DNA from: Solen grandis
Lineage: Eukaryota; Mollusca; Bivalvia; Adapedonta; Solenidae
Reading direction: 5' to 3'
DNA: 64,000 nucleotides
Assembly: GCA_021229015.1 (NCBI GenBank)
Contig: CM037778.1
Span: 81,635,842-81,699,841 of the forward strand
Under the pieces are notes generated by a model, which did no database searches, was not told where the DNA came from, and saw only the letters and a list, made by a program, of their open reading frames with translations. The number at the start of each line of letters is the position of its first letter. Within the stretch, counting starts at the first letter, position 1. The position numbers and the translations under genes were made by a program. Shown in pieces: positions 36,961 through 50,100 of this stretch.

Positions 36961-37415
36961 CATTATATGTCGCAAAGCTGACGCTAAATGTCGCAAAACC
37001 TCCTTTTGTTGTGTCCATGAAATAAAAAGAAAATGTGTTTGATTTTCATGGATATGAATTATAGCTAACCTCAAAGTGATATAATTTCACTCATGAAATA
37101 TTTAAATTATATCAATTTTCGGTGAGATATACTCCATATCTTCTCAAAACAAACAAACATCTATATCTTAAACCGGCATAGTAAAGACTGGGCCTTTACG
37201 TTCATACCGGTAAACCCTTGCTCACTGCTTCGGGATATGTTGGGAGCTTAAACAAGGTCAGTAACATTACAAAAGAGTGTTAATAAAGGATTGCGACATT
37301 TAGCGTTACAGATGCGACATATAACGTCAGGAATTTTTGCGACATTTAGCGGCGGTTGCGACATTTAGCGTCAGCCTTGCGACATATAACATAAAATAGG
37401 ACTAAGACCACAATT
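36945..37415. repeat. Inverted clusters of GCGACATTTAGCG / GCGACATATAACG words
   Basis: At 36,945-37,000 the words ATGTCGC and GCTAAATGTCGC occur two to three times. At 37,293-37,395 their complements (GCGACATTTAGCG, GCGACATATAACG) occur five times. The two clusters form a broken palindrome about 450 bases across. Beyond them, GACTAAGACCACAATTA (37,405-37,421) is inverted at 42,317-42,333, right after the 4.5-kb TIR element. This suggests an older element with repeat-rich ends into which the TIR element jumped. Confidence 0.5.
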
Positions 37416-37421
37416 ACCTGC

Positions 37422-37822
37422 CCTTGGTTACACTGTATCCGGATGCTCCTACACAGAAAATAGTGACCCTATTTAATGCTGAATTAAGGTGAGTTTTTGA
37501 CTGAAGGACATGCAATAAAGGATTAATTCCTATAGAACGCAGTTAAAATAGTCATAAAATGCCCAATTTGGTGGCCTTATTGCACAACAACCTTAAAAGT
37601 TGAGCATCGCTGAGAGGGGAATTTTTGAGAAAATTGGTGTGAAATGGCCGACCCGTGCACTTAATTCATACGTATGTTATTTGGCCTTAAAAAGGTCAAA
37701 AAGTAGTCGGGTGACCCCATGTTTAAAATGTACAGAATTATTTCTTTTGAATAGATCTATCTAATGAGGGTAAGTTTGGATGTCATTTTCCCTTACAGAA
37801 ATAGTCATTTGTATATATCGAG
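37422..37822. other. Spacer left of TIR element copy 2
   Basis: No gene seen; possibly interior of an older element (see the inverted word near 37,405 and 42,317). Confidence 0.35.
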
Positions 37823-40800
37823 GGCTCAACGCAAAACTGTCGTAACTCCATTTTTTTCACAAAATGATGTTTTTGCATTTTTTACATTATATTGCAATGC
37901 TCTATCTGTGGAAATAATTTTTTTGAAAAAATATTTGTATTTAAAAATGAAAAATGGTCCAAAAGTAGTATAATTATTTGGTTGATTTCATTTGTGCAAC
38001 ACTGTCGTAACTTGAGTTACATACAGTGTTGCACTGAAAAACATGCACATTTTGAAACAAATGATATGCAACACTGTAGTATCTCAACAATATTTTTACA
38101 CAATGATGTCATAATTCATAATGATGATGTCATAGTACTGTGATGTCACTAAGTACTTGAAATAAATACAGTTAACATTTATTCAACTTATTTAACTAAT
38201 ATTTTACGACTTGCTATTATGGAATCCAAACACTTTTTAAGATTCATTTATCATACCAGTCCTGTCAAGTCACATACTTTCGGTATGACACTCACTTTTT
38301 CAGACCTAAACTCACAAATGGCTAGAGATATCAAAAAGTAAATACTTTTAATAACAAGGAATGTCTTTTAAAACAAGATATGCAGCAATTATGGGGATTA
38401 AAGTAATGCATAATGTAGTACGGTTATATGATATACATGTACAAATTACTATCTGTGAAAAGTTTCATACTTGGAATCAAATTAAGCATAGATAAAGCAT
38501 CCATTCCACTGCAATCAGCAGAAAAAACATTATGGACTATAATTGTCATTCAGTGAATAGGACTGTGATATATTTTTTTGATTGTGCAGAATAACATTTG
38601 GTCCGAAACAGGTTTCAATGTGCATCCAAGAGAAGTGTTTTGATAAAACAACAATGTATTTATCAAATAAACTGTATCTCAGTCAGGATAATTTAGTGAA
38701 TATATAGGAAGCATATATTTCAGCTAGTTATCTTAACAAAAAATTATGTGTAACTTTTTCTCCAAAGAAGATCTATAGGCATTTTTTTACCAATGAAAAT
38801 CATTCAAATATCATTTAGTCTTATCTAATGCCATAAACTGCAGATAGGTAGACATTTACGGTGAAAAAAACAACAGCAAAATCAATTATCCAACTTATTG
38901 AGGTATTATTAATTGTTGTGTGATGAATCTTATACTGTTGTGACATATGGTGACATGATGTGCACAGAGCAAAATAATTTAAAAGTGACATTTGAAGATT
39001 GCATTTGCTAAGTTTTTTAAATTCACTTAGTTCCCTTTTACTTCCCAAAGTCATTAATGATATTTGGTTGAATGGAAATTTATCCTGATACCCAACATAC
39101 TGTTTATTGTGTTGCCTGCTGTAAGCAGAAGTGACACACAGGGATCACTTTTCCGTCTTCTGTCTGTCCGTCTATCCCTTCGTCTGTCTGTCCGTCATGC
39201 TTCAGCAGGTGACACGTGTGTTCCAGAGAACACTTTTGTTTTTGTCAAAATATATGTGTTCTAGGTGGTGCCACACTCATGTTTTCAGTCCTAAACAGTC
39301 TCAAAACTAGATAATTAACAATTATTTTTTGCTTTTACTGTTGAAACACAGTTTTTCTATCACAAACAATTAAAAATATTGGAAATCGAAATTAGTTTGT
39401 TTCATCAGGTAGCAGTTGTCCAAAACAAGAATTTTAGGACCAACTATAAATGAATCATTTAGAAAACAAACTTATTGATAAAAGCCTATTAATAAGGAAA
39501 ATGAAATAAAGTTTTTTGTGTATTAATTGATCAATTTAGAATTAGTTTGTCTGTGCCAGCTATTTTTTCATACAAAAATACATTTACTATCTTTAACTTG
39601 TAGAAATATCTACTTTTAAGTTCTGACATACTACTTGTCTTTACATCTTTACTTGTATCTATAGGTAATACTTATTTGTCCTACCTTCAAGCAACCAAAT
39701 GACATGTTTACCTCCGGATCATTGAATTTATTTGTCAATTCTGTAGGAGCAGATGTCAGACATATGGTGCTAGGAAGTCATATATGCATGACCCGAAAAA
39801 AAACAACCTCACAGGTACCCATTAATACACCTGGGTGGAGTGGAACAATTCAAGGTTAATTGCATACTCAAGGAAACAGGCAGCCACACGACCTAGATTC
39901 AAACCATGAACCCTTGATCCTGAGATGTGCGTCCTATCAGTGGCAATCACTGAACTACCCTGCTCCTCTTTCACTTAATTTTGTTCAGCAAATGTCTTAA
40001 TAATGGTCTTAAATGCTTAAAGTGTCAGTTTTAAATTTAACTTCTCATGCAGTGATGAACTTCACCAGTTTCTTTTTAAAATTCTTCACATTTCTCACCA
40101 TGCTCTAAGCGCATGCTACAACATTAATCCTTCAGGGTTGTGAAATATTTGGCAGTAGAAAAAACAATGTGTCACCAATATTGTATGTGCATTGATTAGA
40201 CAATTGATTTTCCAACATCCAACTGGAAAGATGAAATTACAGATGGCATTTTAGAGAGAGTGACCAAATTTATGTAGATACATGTATAATTTTGAATGCC
40301 CTGTACTGGTCAATAGACTTTTATAAAGCAGCAGCCACTGCATGGAACACTCAATTAGAAAAAGAAGTGAAATTCTGTCTCCTTTATGTATTGACACAAA
40401 ATGATGCTTTAGCAGCAGCTCAAAAATCAGATTCTTCCAAATGTATTTTCAAAATGGTACGATTCCTGCTCATAAAGAACAGGCACGGAATCTATTTTGA
40501 TGACCCCGTAGAAGGTCTTCTCAAGTAATGTCATTTATAATATGTAATGGGTCTGCTGTCCTCACTGGTCATGAAAGTTGGGAGCTAGGTGTGTTTATAA
40601 AACATTTAGTTTAGTCTCTAAACCTTTAGTGCAAGTAAACTATTCCTGCTGTTAACAATTCCTTTTTCTTCGCACTCCCATGCGACAATGAGTAAGTCCT
40701 CAAAGTAGCAGGTGCAAGTGTGAAGAAAACTTTATCTTTAGTGTTGTTTAATATTGTAAAACAATTAAAACGTCAGATTTAAATCATGGCGATTTTTTAA

Positions 40801-42287
40801 AATCATTTAAATATGAATAATGCAGAATGATAGTCAGGGTTTTATTAATACAATTAAATACTTTAATACAGTATCCTTAATTTCCCTCCAAAATGTAAAA
40901 AAAATGTGTACATATCTGGAAATACAGAAGAACAAAATGATCAAATGATGCAAATGACTGTATTTGAAACCAAAATTAAACTAAACTATTTGAAACAAAT
41001 ATTGTTTAAGAAACTGATAGTATTACAAAGTTTGTTACTTTGAAAAGTGTAGAGGAAGTCTTTGTTTCCTCAAGACAGTAGATCCTATGGATAGAAATTA
41101 AGTCTGGAGAGCAGCAAACAGGAAAACAGGTAAAAGTTTTACCCAGTATAAAGATGCTGATGATGATGCGGATGATAAAATTATATGTTAAGAAGTTATA
41201 TATAATATCTGCTCAAAAGCTTATCTGCCTAAAGACCTATTAAGCTGTCCAAAAAAAAAATGTTTTTTCCTGTGACAAGAAAATAACAACAACAGGTGAA
41301 TTGGATTTAAATGAAATCTCGCTGAAACGTTTCAGATCTTGGAGACAATTAACAGACATGCTTTACATGAGTATCACTCATAAAAGTGTTCTGTGATCTA
41401 ATGAGAGATATACATATTGGGTTTAATCAACAATAAATTGAAGAGAAAACTTAGTATATTTATAAGTGATATGAGCAATTTTTGCACATCTCCCATTATC
41501 TTGCTGTCACATGATCATACACATAACTTAACGAGAACTTCTCTTGATTTGCTCTTTGCGCATACCTTTATCAGAGATGTGAATCTCTGTTAGGTTATTA
41601 GGTCTTCGGTTTACCTACATGAGGTATTGTCATGGACATTGGTTTCTTTATGTTGGTCATTGACAGCACTTAAAACTGTCTTTAATAACACTTGCGATTA
41701 TAAAAATGTTAAGTTTTAATGGTGTTAATGAACTATTTGCACATTTTCAACTCAAATACCTGGGATTTGTCAACCTGATGTACTCTAGTTTAGGCTCTAA
41801 AATATTAAGCATGCATTGATAAAAACATTTCTCAAAAGGTCAAAACATTGGTCATGAAAGTTTGTCATCAACCCTGGAATGTCCCCTTGTCATGAATTTG
41901 TTTGTTATACCTAATGGACCCCTTTTTATATCATTTAAAACTGGTGAAAATGATATTGATACAGTGTTGCATGAACTAATTTTCCAGAATTCATATGATA
42001 TGAGGTGGAATACTGTCGTAAGTCAAGTTACTACAGTGTTGTATTGATTTTCTTTTCGATGAAACCTAACATTTGAAGTGGAAAACTGTAGTAAGTCTTT
42101 ATCCTCAAAAACATCTTTTTTATTAAATGTTGAAAAAATTACAATGAAGTTTATTAAAACTGACATATAATGCAGCAATTATATGTTAAAACAGTTGTAA
42201 TATATCCAACACAAATAAATTCAGAAAGTTTTTTCCTTCTCCTGAACAATTTTAAAAAACGGAGTTACGACAGTTTTGCGTTGAGCC
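37823..42287. mobile_element. TIR element, copy 2 (about 4.5 kb, better preserved)
   Basis: Terminal repeat GGCTCAACGCAAAACTGTCG plus seven more bases at 37,823, exact complement at 42,261-42,287. It aligns end to end with 261-4,402. Subterminal words ACTGTCGTAA and TACAGTGTTGC recur in both orientations within ~250 bases of each end. The longest frame (40,292-40,528, 78 codons) has no recognised domain. A block at 39,110-39,240 rich in CTGTCTGTCCGTC is shared with copy 1. Non-autonomous, or an autonomous element decayed beyond recognition. Confidence 0.85.
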
Positions 42288-42299
42288 ATCGATATGCTT

Positions 42300-42983
42300 A
42301 TATTGAACATATAGTAAAATTAATTGTGGTCTTAGTCTAAATACGACATAAAACGTTGGTGCGACATTAAACGTTGCTACACCGCCCTTTATTACACTAG
42401 TCTTTTAAGTAATTGGCTAAGCTGACAATAAAAAAAAACTTAAGAATACGTTAAGAAATAAAGCATTTAAGAATTCTACTTGAGAAAAAGGTAGACTGCT
42501 TGAAATAATAAGAGCATGAGTTGTTTACAATCGTTCTGTACGCATTGGTGCATCTTAATGTGGCTCAAAAACAAGATAATATAACTGTACATGATGTGTT
42601 ATGCTTGAAACATATGAAAAATCGTCTTCTCATATGCACTTCTCATTTCAGCCATATAAATGTATATGGCAACATCATATTTAATGATTTGTTTCTATTT
42701 AGTTTCTAGTTTAAACATATTTTATTGTCAACATATTTACAAAATAAACAAACGACATCAATAAACTGCAGATGTACAAATGACAAAAGGGTCTAACCAC
42801 AAGCTCTCACAACTTAGATGAAGGTCATTCCCAAACGCTGTAATAAATTTACGTCAAGGCTGGTCTGTGTTATTGAATACGAGTATAATAACAATTTAAT
42901 ATTTTTAACATGTTCAAGAAATAAATAAAAAAGTAAACAATATAAGACATTTACATCAAACTAATTCAATTTTTGCAATAGGC
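42300..42983. other. Intergenic right of TIR element copy 2
   Basis: Begins with the inverted partner (42,317-42,333) and two GCGACAT/ACGACAT words, then AT-rich sequence without genes. Confidence 0.4.
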
Positions 42984-43815
42984 TTATATGAGACCACTAT
43001 ATACACATCTATATGAGACCACTATATACATATCTATATGAGACCACTATATACACATCTATATGAGACCACTATATACACATCTATATGAGACCACTAT
43101 ATACATATCTATATGAGACCACTATATACATATCTATATGAGACCACTATATACACATCTATATGAGACCACTATATACACATATCTATATGAGACTACT
43201 ATATACACATCTATATGAGACCACTATATACATATCTATATGAGACCACTATATACACATCTATATGAGACCACTATATACACATCTATATGAGACCACT
43301 ATATACACATCTATATGAGACCACTATATACACATCTATATGAGTTCACTATATACACATCTATATGAGACCACTATATGCACATCTATATGAGACCACT
43401 ATATACATATCTATATGAGACCACTATATACACATCTATATGAGACCACTATATACACATCTATATGAGACCACTATATACATATCTATATGAGACCACT
43501 ATATACACATCTATATGAGACCACTATATACATATCTATATGAGACCACTATATACATATCTATATGAGACCACTATATACACATCTATATGAGACCACT
43601 ATATACACATCTATATGAGACCACTATATACACATCTATATGAGACCACTATATACACATCTATATGAGACCACTATATACACATCTATATGAGACCACT
43701 ATATACATATCTATATGAGACCACTATATACATATCTATATGAGACCACTATATACACATCTATATGAGACCACTATATACATATCTATATGAGACCACT
43801 ATATACACATCTATA
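42984..43815. repeat. 25-bp minisatellite, about 33 copies
   Basis: Unit ATCTATATGAGACCACTATA followed by TACAC or TACAT. C-type and T-type units are interspersed with few other variants (one GAGTTC, one GACTAC, one longer unit near 43,190). Units are nearly identical, so the array was recently homogenised. The core has short inverted words (CTATATGAGA...CTATATA). No spacers between units, so not CRISPR-like. Confidence 0.95.
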
Positions 43816-43971
43816 CACACATACATACTACACATACACACACACACACACATAGTCATAGAGAGAGAAAGAGAGAGAGAGATTAATGTAAAGTTGTTAA
43901 AAAAGGAGAAAATGACATACAATTTAATATGTTGGTAATTATTATGTTGTTGGTTTTTGTGTGTTTGTTTG

Positions 43972-44226
43972 TTGGGTTTAACGTCCCACCGATATTATTT
44001 CAGTTATTTGGAGACGATGTCTACTCGAGACAGATATAGTACTGCAACACTGCAGTATCACGCCGTAGACATGTGGCATGATACCACACCCAGTCACATT
44101 ATCCTGACACCGGGCCAACCGGTCCTGCAACTACCCTTAAATGCTTAGCGCCAAGCAAGGGAGCTATAACATTACCATTTTTTACGACTTTGGTATATCA
44201 AGGCCGGGGATCGAACTCACGACCTC
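43972..44226 (-). repeat. tRNA-derived SINE, family A (most complete copy)
   Basis: Read on the minus strand: tRNA-like head with B box (complement of GGGATCGAACTC, about 44,206), body with CTTGGCGCTAAGC and the two-part ATCACGCCGTAG block, and distal end GGGTTTAACGTCCCACCGA at 43,974. Other copies are at 15,588, 27,490 and 28,650. Confidence 0.8.
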
Positions 44227-44458
44227 TAATTATTATATAAATAATAGAAACATAGAAAAAACATACAAAAGTGAAAATATACTTAACGCGTATCTTTCAA
44301 GCAGAAAAACGTTTAGTTTAATCTATAAATGACAGTACACATATGAAGAGAAACGTGTTTTCTTCTACAGATAATGAATCAATGCCAAAAATAAGTTTTT
44401 TTAACGCTAAGTGGATGAAAAGTACGAGTTTTTCGAAAGCGAGTAAGTCTACTGTTAA

Positions 44459-44904
44459 TTAAAAAAACTTGCATCTGAAAAAATAATGCTCCGTAGTTTC
44501 ATTTTCATCACCACATGAACACTTCGGGTCATTTGTAATATGTTTAAGGAATAAATTATGTTTTAATTCACTACAGTTGTTTCTCAGTCTTGCGTGTATT
44601 ACGGAAAGCTTACGTTTACCTACGGAAAAATATTTAGGAACTTGATATACTGGGAACATTTTAAGAATATTAGTTTTAAATGATAACAAGGATTGTGATT
44701 TTTTAAATGATGATGGTAAACTATTCAATAATGAGATTATAGATGGAATTACAGAATTAACAAATAGTGCAGTACGAATGGGAATAAAGCTTATGTTTTG
44801 AGAATTGAGAACGGATATATTGTTGGATTTTTGACTGAAATGGGGAGAATGCTTTGGAGATAATCGGGAGTTAGGCCATTCTTGATTTTAAATGCTAATA
44901 TTAA
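44459..44904 (-). pseudogene. 5'-truncated LINE tail, interrupted by the Gypsy element
   Basis: The minus-strand translation is an open frame from 44,904 down to 44,459 with the C-terminal end of an APE-type LINE ORF2: a KNGLTPDYLQ block, then HARLRNNCSELKHNLF and the zinc-like CSCG-x4-TEHYFFRC block. The frame is open right up to the Gypsy LTR at 44,905, so the LTR insertion cut it. The continuation expected beyond the other LTR (58,685 onward) is not there. Confidence 0.8.
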
Positions 44905-45669
44905 TGTAGTAGTGTTGATTTTAGCTCTTTTGATTTAGTGTAGCTTTACCTTCGTTATTGACATGCAAATAGTGTACTGTATCCGTAGTACCGGTAGTTT
45001 TGGCGGGTAAAATGCTCACGTGACTTTGTTCTGGCTTGGGTGGTCAGTCCGTCGCCAGTCGTCACCGAGTAAACTTCGTTGTTTAACTGGTTGCATATGT
45101 AAGTATTGACTTTTAATCGCGTGTTGAATTGTTTTATTGCTTATCTATTACATTGAATTTGCCTCGTGATTGTAGGAATTTCGACTGACATGACTTGTTA
45201 CTGTGTGCATTGTCTTGAATATTTGGTAATTCTAGAGCTCTTATTTCTTACGGCATTTCACTAACACCTGGTACGTGCATGTTAATTCCAGCTCACAATT
45301 ATAGCACGAAGTACGCCATTGATGCCGACGGATGTTGTATTATGTCATGTCAAGAGACCCTTAGTCTCTGTGAGTATAATTAAATATGAAATGGTTTCTT
45401 TTATCTTATCTTAAACACAACTTTGATAACTATTCCTGTTGTATACTATATTATGTTTATGCTATTATTGCCACGTAGTTTATCAGTGGACTCATTAGCT
45501 CAGTTGGTAGAGCTGGCGCTTTGCAAGCCGAGGGCCCCGGGTTCGAACCCCACGAGAGACTGTACAAGCTTATAACATTATGTTGATAAAGAAGACATAT
45601 AATTAATTTGTATAAGATTGCTTTATTGTTTACATGTTAATTGTTATAAATAATATATATAAATCTACA
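44905..45669 (+). repeat. Gypsy 5' LTR (765 bp)
   Basis: Starts TGTAG, ends CTACA (5-bp inverted ends). It differs from the 3' LTR at only about three positions (near 45,109, 45,473 and 45,588), so insertion was recent. It contains a tRNA-like segment at 45,488-45,562. No usual primer-binding site was recognised just after 45,669; a longer LTR ending near 45,811, before TGGAGCCCCCAG, is an alternative that would make the 3' LTR truncated. Confidence 0.85.
45488..45562 (+). repeat. tRNA-Ala-like segment inside the 5' LTR
   Basis: A box TAGCTCAGTTGGTAGAGC and B box GGGTTCGAACCCC are perfect; the anticodon-loop-like TTTGCAA would read TGC (Ala). Anticodon and acceptor stems pair poorly, so it is probably a tRNA-derived sequence and not a working tRNA gene. 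The same segment is in the 3' LTR. Confidence 0.7.
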
Positions 45670-46599
45670 ATTGCATGTATAGAATAATTGAAGAGATAAT
45701 TTTATATATATATTTACAGGACGGTAATTGAATAAGATTGATTGCTGTACTGCCATTAAATGTAAAGGAGATTCGATGTTGTGTTCGATAATTACCCCCA
45801 CCGTGTTTACAATGGAGCCCCCAGTGTGTGTGCAGTACCAACCAATTGGAGTGACCAATGTATAGTACGAGGTGCAGTTTCAGCGATACAGAGTGACGAC
45901 TCCGTGCAGCCAGGTGTGCTGCAAGTGGTGTGTGTGAAGACCTTTTAACTTTTATTTACAAATGCATAAGTCCTACCGTAGTAGGAAACATTAGCAGCAC
46001 AAAAACATATAAATATATAAAGTACAAATAAATGCAATGGAAAACGGCTGGTGGGATTATTGATTATACTGGAATCTATAATCTTTATATGTATTAAGCC
46101 TTCTCTCTCCCTCTCTCCCTCTCTCTCATAGAGTCTCTCCTCGCTATATCTATTTCTAAATTGCACATGAGATTTTCTAACAGAGTATTTATCATACATA
46201 ATAACATTAACAATTTAAGTACATGTATTATATATGCTCCCCCTCCCCCCTCTCTCTCCCCCTCTCTCTCTCTATCTCTCTCTCTCTTGTTCGTGATCTG
46301 GTTATGTAAATAAATAGAACATGTATTATCAAAATAACTTAAAAACAGAAAATAAACAGAAAATAAACACTGATGACAATATGTGTTATTTACAGCATGA
46401 ATCCTGATTATTCCTTTTATAAGGTTAAAAACATGTAATGACTCTCAATACTCTCAATATATATTTCAAAAAGGAATAAATGTAGGATACCATCCTACTG
46501 CAGTCTTTAATATAAGAACGACTTGTTATGTGACTTTTACACTCTTGATTTGCCTAAACCCTGCGAAAACGAAAGTGGTTTAGCCAAATCACATGCTTA
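45670..46599. other. Gypsy leader and low-complexity flank of the LINE
   Basis: No gene. Holds CT-rich microsatellites (46,100-46,135 and 46,240-46,290). Confidence 0.5.
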
Positions 46600-46617
46600 A
46601 AGTTGATGATCAATATG

Positions 46618-46830
46618 TAAACACACACACACACATATATATATATACATACACCTACATATATACACATATACATACACATGCATACACACACGTACAT
46701 ACATATACATACACACATACATACACACATATATATATATATACACATACACACATATACATATATACATACATACACATACATACACACACACACATAC
46801 ATATATATATACATACACACATATAGATAC
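46618..46830. repeat. CA/TA compound microsatellite at the LINE 3' end
   Basis: (CA)n and (TA)n mixed with TACATA words directly beyond the end of the LINE coding region. It may be the LINE's own 3' tail, since several LINE clades end in simple repeats. Frames here are artefacts. Confidence 0.8.
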
Positions 46831-46887
46831 TTGTTATATTATATCAAAATTGTTTCAGAAATGCCTTCAACTTTTAAAATTTTTTTA

Positions 46888-47127
46888 TTTGAAGAATTTA
46901 ACTATGGCTGAACATAGTATACTAAACCTTTTGAGTTTTATAACGTTTTCAGATTTAATTAATTCGATAAGTTTTATCATATTTGGGCGTTTATAAATTG
47001 CCATGTCTAAATATTTTTTTCTTTGTTCATGAAAAATTGGACATTTAAATAGGTAATGGAATTCATCTCCTTGGTCTCTGCATTGTATGCATTTACGTTC
47101 AGCACTGGGTAGGTTTTTAAAAATCAA
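46888..47127 (-). CDS. LINE ORF2 C-terminal zinc-like block, shifted frame
   Basis: Holds the CIQCRDQGDEFHYLFKC block and KYLDMAIYKRPN, the usual end of ORF2 in this LINE group. It is in a different frame from the main ORF2, overlapping its last codons. The break lies at or near an A5 run (about 47,133-47,137), and a few residues normally between the two blocks may also be missing, so either an indel or a small deletion separated them. Confidence 0.7.
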
Positions 47128-50100
47128 TAATATTTTTACTTTGGTACGACGGTAGTTTATTGATATAAGGACTTCGGATAAAAGATATTTTGATGTATTT
47201 ATATAAGTTTGTGTCAGATGTTTGGCTCAATTCTGAGTGCCATTGCTGTATAAACATATCTTTAAGTTTCTGATAGGAAGACTTGATGAGCCACCTACTA
47301 TTAGGAAAATTTTGGCTATTCCAGATACCGGAAAATCCTAATGAGCATAGGTTATTTTTAACACTATCTAGCCAAGCTGATTTGATTTTGTTTTGTGAGT
47401 ATAGCTGGTATAATGTTAAATCAACTTTTGCAGATAATTTTGTTGTCTTATTATCTTTGATATTTTCAATCATACGTGACCAATAAGCTATTATTCTGTT
47501 TTTTATACTAACCATTAGTGGTGTAATACCGGTTTCACCATAAACCATATATGAGGGTGTGGATTTCTTTAGATTAAATATATATTTGTAAAATTTTAAT
47601 TGTATTTTTTCTAACATGTTTATATTACCATAGCCCCATATTTCACTGCCATATAGTAAAATTGGTTTAATAGTTTTTTCGAAGAGGTCAATTTGTAGGT
47701 CGAAAGGTACATTGTGTGATTTTATCTTTTTGAGCAAAGAGAACATGGCTTTATTTGCTTGTTCGGCAATATGAATTTTAGTTTTATGGAACGAGCCAGT
47801 TTTCGTAAAATAAATACCAAGGTATTTATATTCATCTACAAATTCTAAAGTAGTATCTCCAATCTTGAACTTTTGAGGCTTTTTTGAATTCCCTTTACTG
47901 AATCGCATAACTTTTGTTTTACTTGTATTGATATTTAGTTTCCACGTGTCGCAATAATGTTTAAATTCATTTAATGCATTTTGTAGGTCTGTTTCATTGT
48001 CACTGAAGATTATAGTATCATCCGCATAAAGGAGAATAAAAAGCTTTAGATATATATGTGCCTCATCCGTAATAGTTGTTCTTGAAATGCCGTTTATGTT
48101 TTTTGATTTTAGGTAAAGGTCAAGGTCATTTAAGAAAATTGAAAATAAAAATGGTGATAAATTTTCTCCTTGTCTCACACCGACTAGACAGTTGAAAAAT
48201 GGTGTTTCTCCTTCTGATGTTACTACCTTTGATTTTATATTACTGTATAAATTTTGGATAACTTTTAAACATTTACCATTAATATTTTCGAATTTTAGTT
48301 TTTCCCACAATCCTGTTCTCCATACTGAATCAAAAGCCTGTTTGAAGTCAATAAAACAACAATATAATTTTTTCTTATCAGATTGCACGAGGTCAATTAA
48401 GCTTTTTAGAATAAATATGTTGTCAATTGTTGAGAAATTTTTTCGGAATTCACCTTGGGTCTCGTGGATAAGATTTGATTTTTCTGCGTAAATATTTAAT
48501 CTGTTATTAATGATACAAGTAAATAGTTTTCCTAAACAGCTGAGGAGTGATATGGGACGGTAATTTTCTGGAAGCTGTGGATTTCCCTTATTTTTATATA
48601 TTGGTTTGACTAGGCCTATTGTCCAACTTTCAGGTATGATTCCCTTGTCAAATACTATGTTAAATAACTTGCTGTATATATTTATCATGTAGTTAATTGA
48701 ATGCTTTATTTGTTCGTTTACTATTTCGTCTATCCCTGGCGCTTTATTATTTTTCAGGGTTTTAACTGCTCTAAGTATTTCCTCATTGGTTATTGGGCCA
48801 TTGATTTCTTCATTATAATTTATATTGTTGTCATTTTCATTTGTATCATATGTTTCAGAGTCATCAAGATTTTCATTCAAACTTTTGAAATATTCATAAA
48901 AGTTTTGCAAAGAAGCAGTGATATTAGACGTAGTACCTTTAGAATCATTTAGACTTTTCCAGTAATGTTTAGGATCGTTTGACTTAAGCATTCTAAGTTT
49001 TTCAATTTTTTTTTCATTTTTATTTTTGTATTTTTTACTTACTTCATGTAGAAAATTTTTAAAATATTGTGTTTTATATTTATATGACTTTCTTGTTTTA
49101 CTGTATATATCTCGCATTTTCTGGCATGATCGGTCAAACCAGGGATAAACTTTTTTATCCTGTTTGTTATTTGTTTTATATTTCGCATTTCTTTTTATGA
49201 ATCCAAATGATTTTTCGGATGTATCCCCAAACATGTGAGCGATACCAGACACTATTTCATCCAATTGTTTTTGTGTTATGTCATCGTTGTCGGTCATCAT
49301 GTTAAGTTTCATTTCTATTTCTGATACTTTAATCATGTCTATATTTTCTGAAAATAAATTAGATTTTTTATCATCCCATAATTTTATTTTCGTTTTATTC
49401 TCAGTAATTGTTGTTTGATCTTTATTTTTATGTTTAATACTAAATTTAGTTTTCAGTTTAGCTGTGAGTGGACAATGGACATCCGAAAAAAGGCAACAGA
49501 AGTCATCTACTTTAAAATCAGCGATATTTTCAAATACAAACGATGTTGAAATAAAATTGTCAACAACACTAGAGTTTTTGCAGGTTAACATCGGGTTTTC
49601 ATAGTCTCCAATAATCCGGCCATTCCAAATAAACATGTCATTATTTTTGCATAAATCAATGAAATTATAACCGTATTGATTTATTGTACTGTCTATGCAC
49701 TTTCTGTTTATTGGTATATTACAATTCTTAAAGTTTTCAAGAATTTTCCTCTCTTCGTTTTCAATGCTTTCAAGGTCATATAAATCTGACAAAATTTCGT
49801 CTGTGAAAATGTAGTCAGACAAATGTCCAGAACGGGCATTGAAATCGCCAATTAATAAACAATGTTTACTACTGCCAAAATATCTGAAAAGTTCATTTTG
49901 TATCTCAAAGAATGGGTCTTTATGTGCAAATCTTGAGCCAGATGGCGGAACATAAATAATTCCGCACTTTAGGTCTTCGTCATATGGAGTATTTGTTGTG
50001 CCATATATACTTTTGGAAATTGTAAAGAACTTGACAAGGTTTGATTGTGATTTGTTATCAATTTTGACATAATCAGACAGATCGTTTTTAATTAACAGAG

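Noticed and set aside
42984..43815. CRISPR-like array
   Set aside because: Units are contiguous without unique spacers, and the genome is eukaryotic; it is a minisatellite.
46554..46826. Tyr/Ile/His/Thr repeat frames on both strands
   Set aside because: Artefacts of the CA/TA microsatellite; the same applies to 19,130-19,999.
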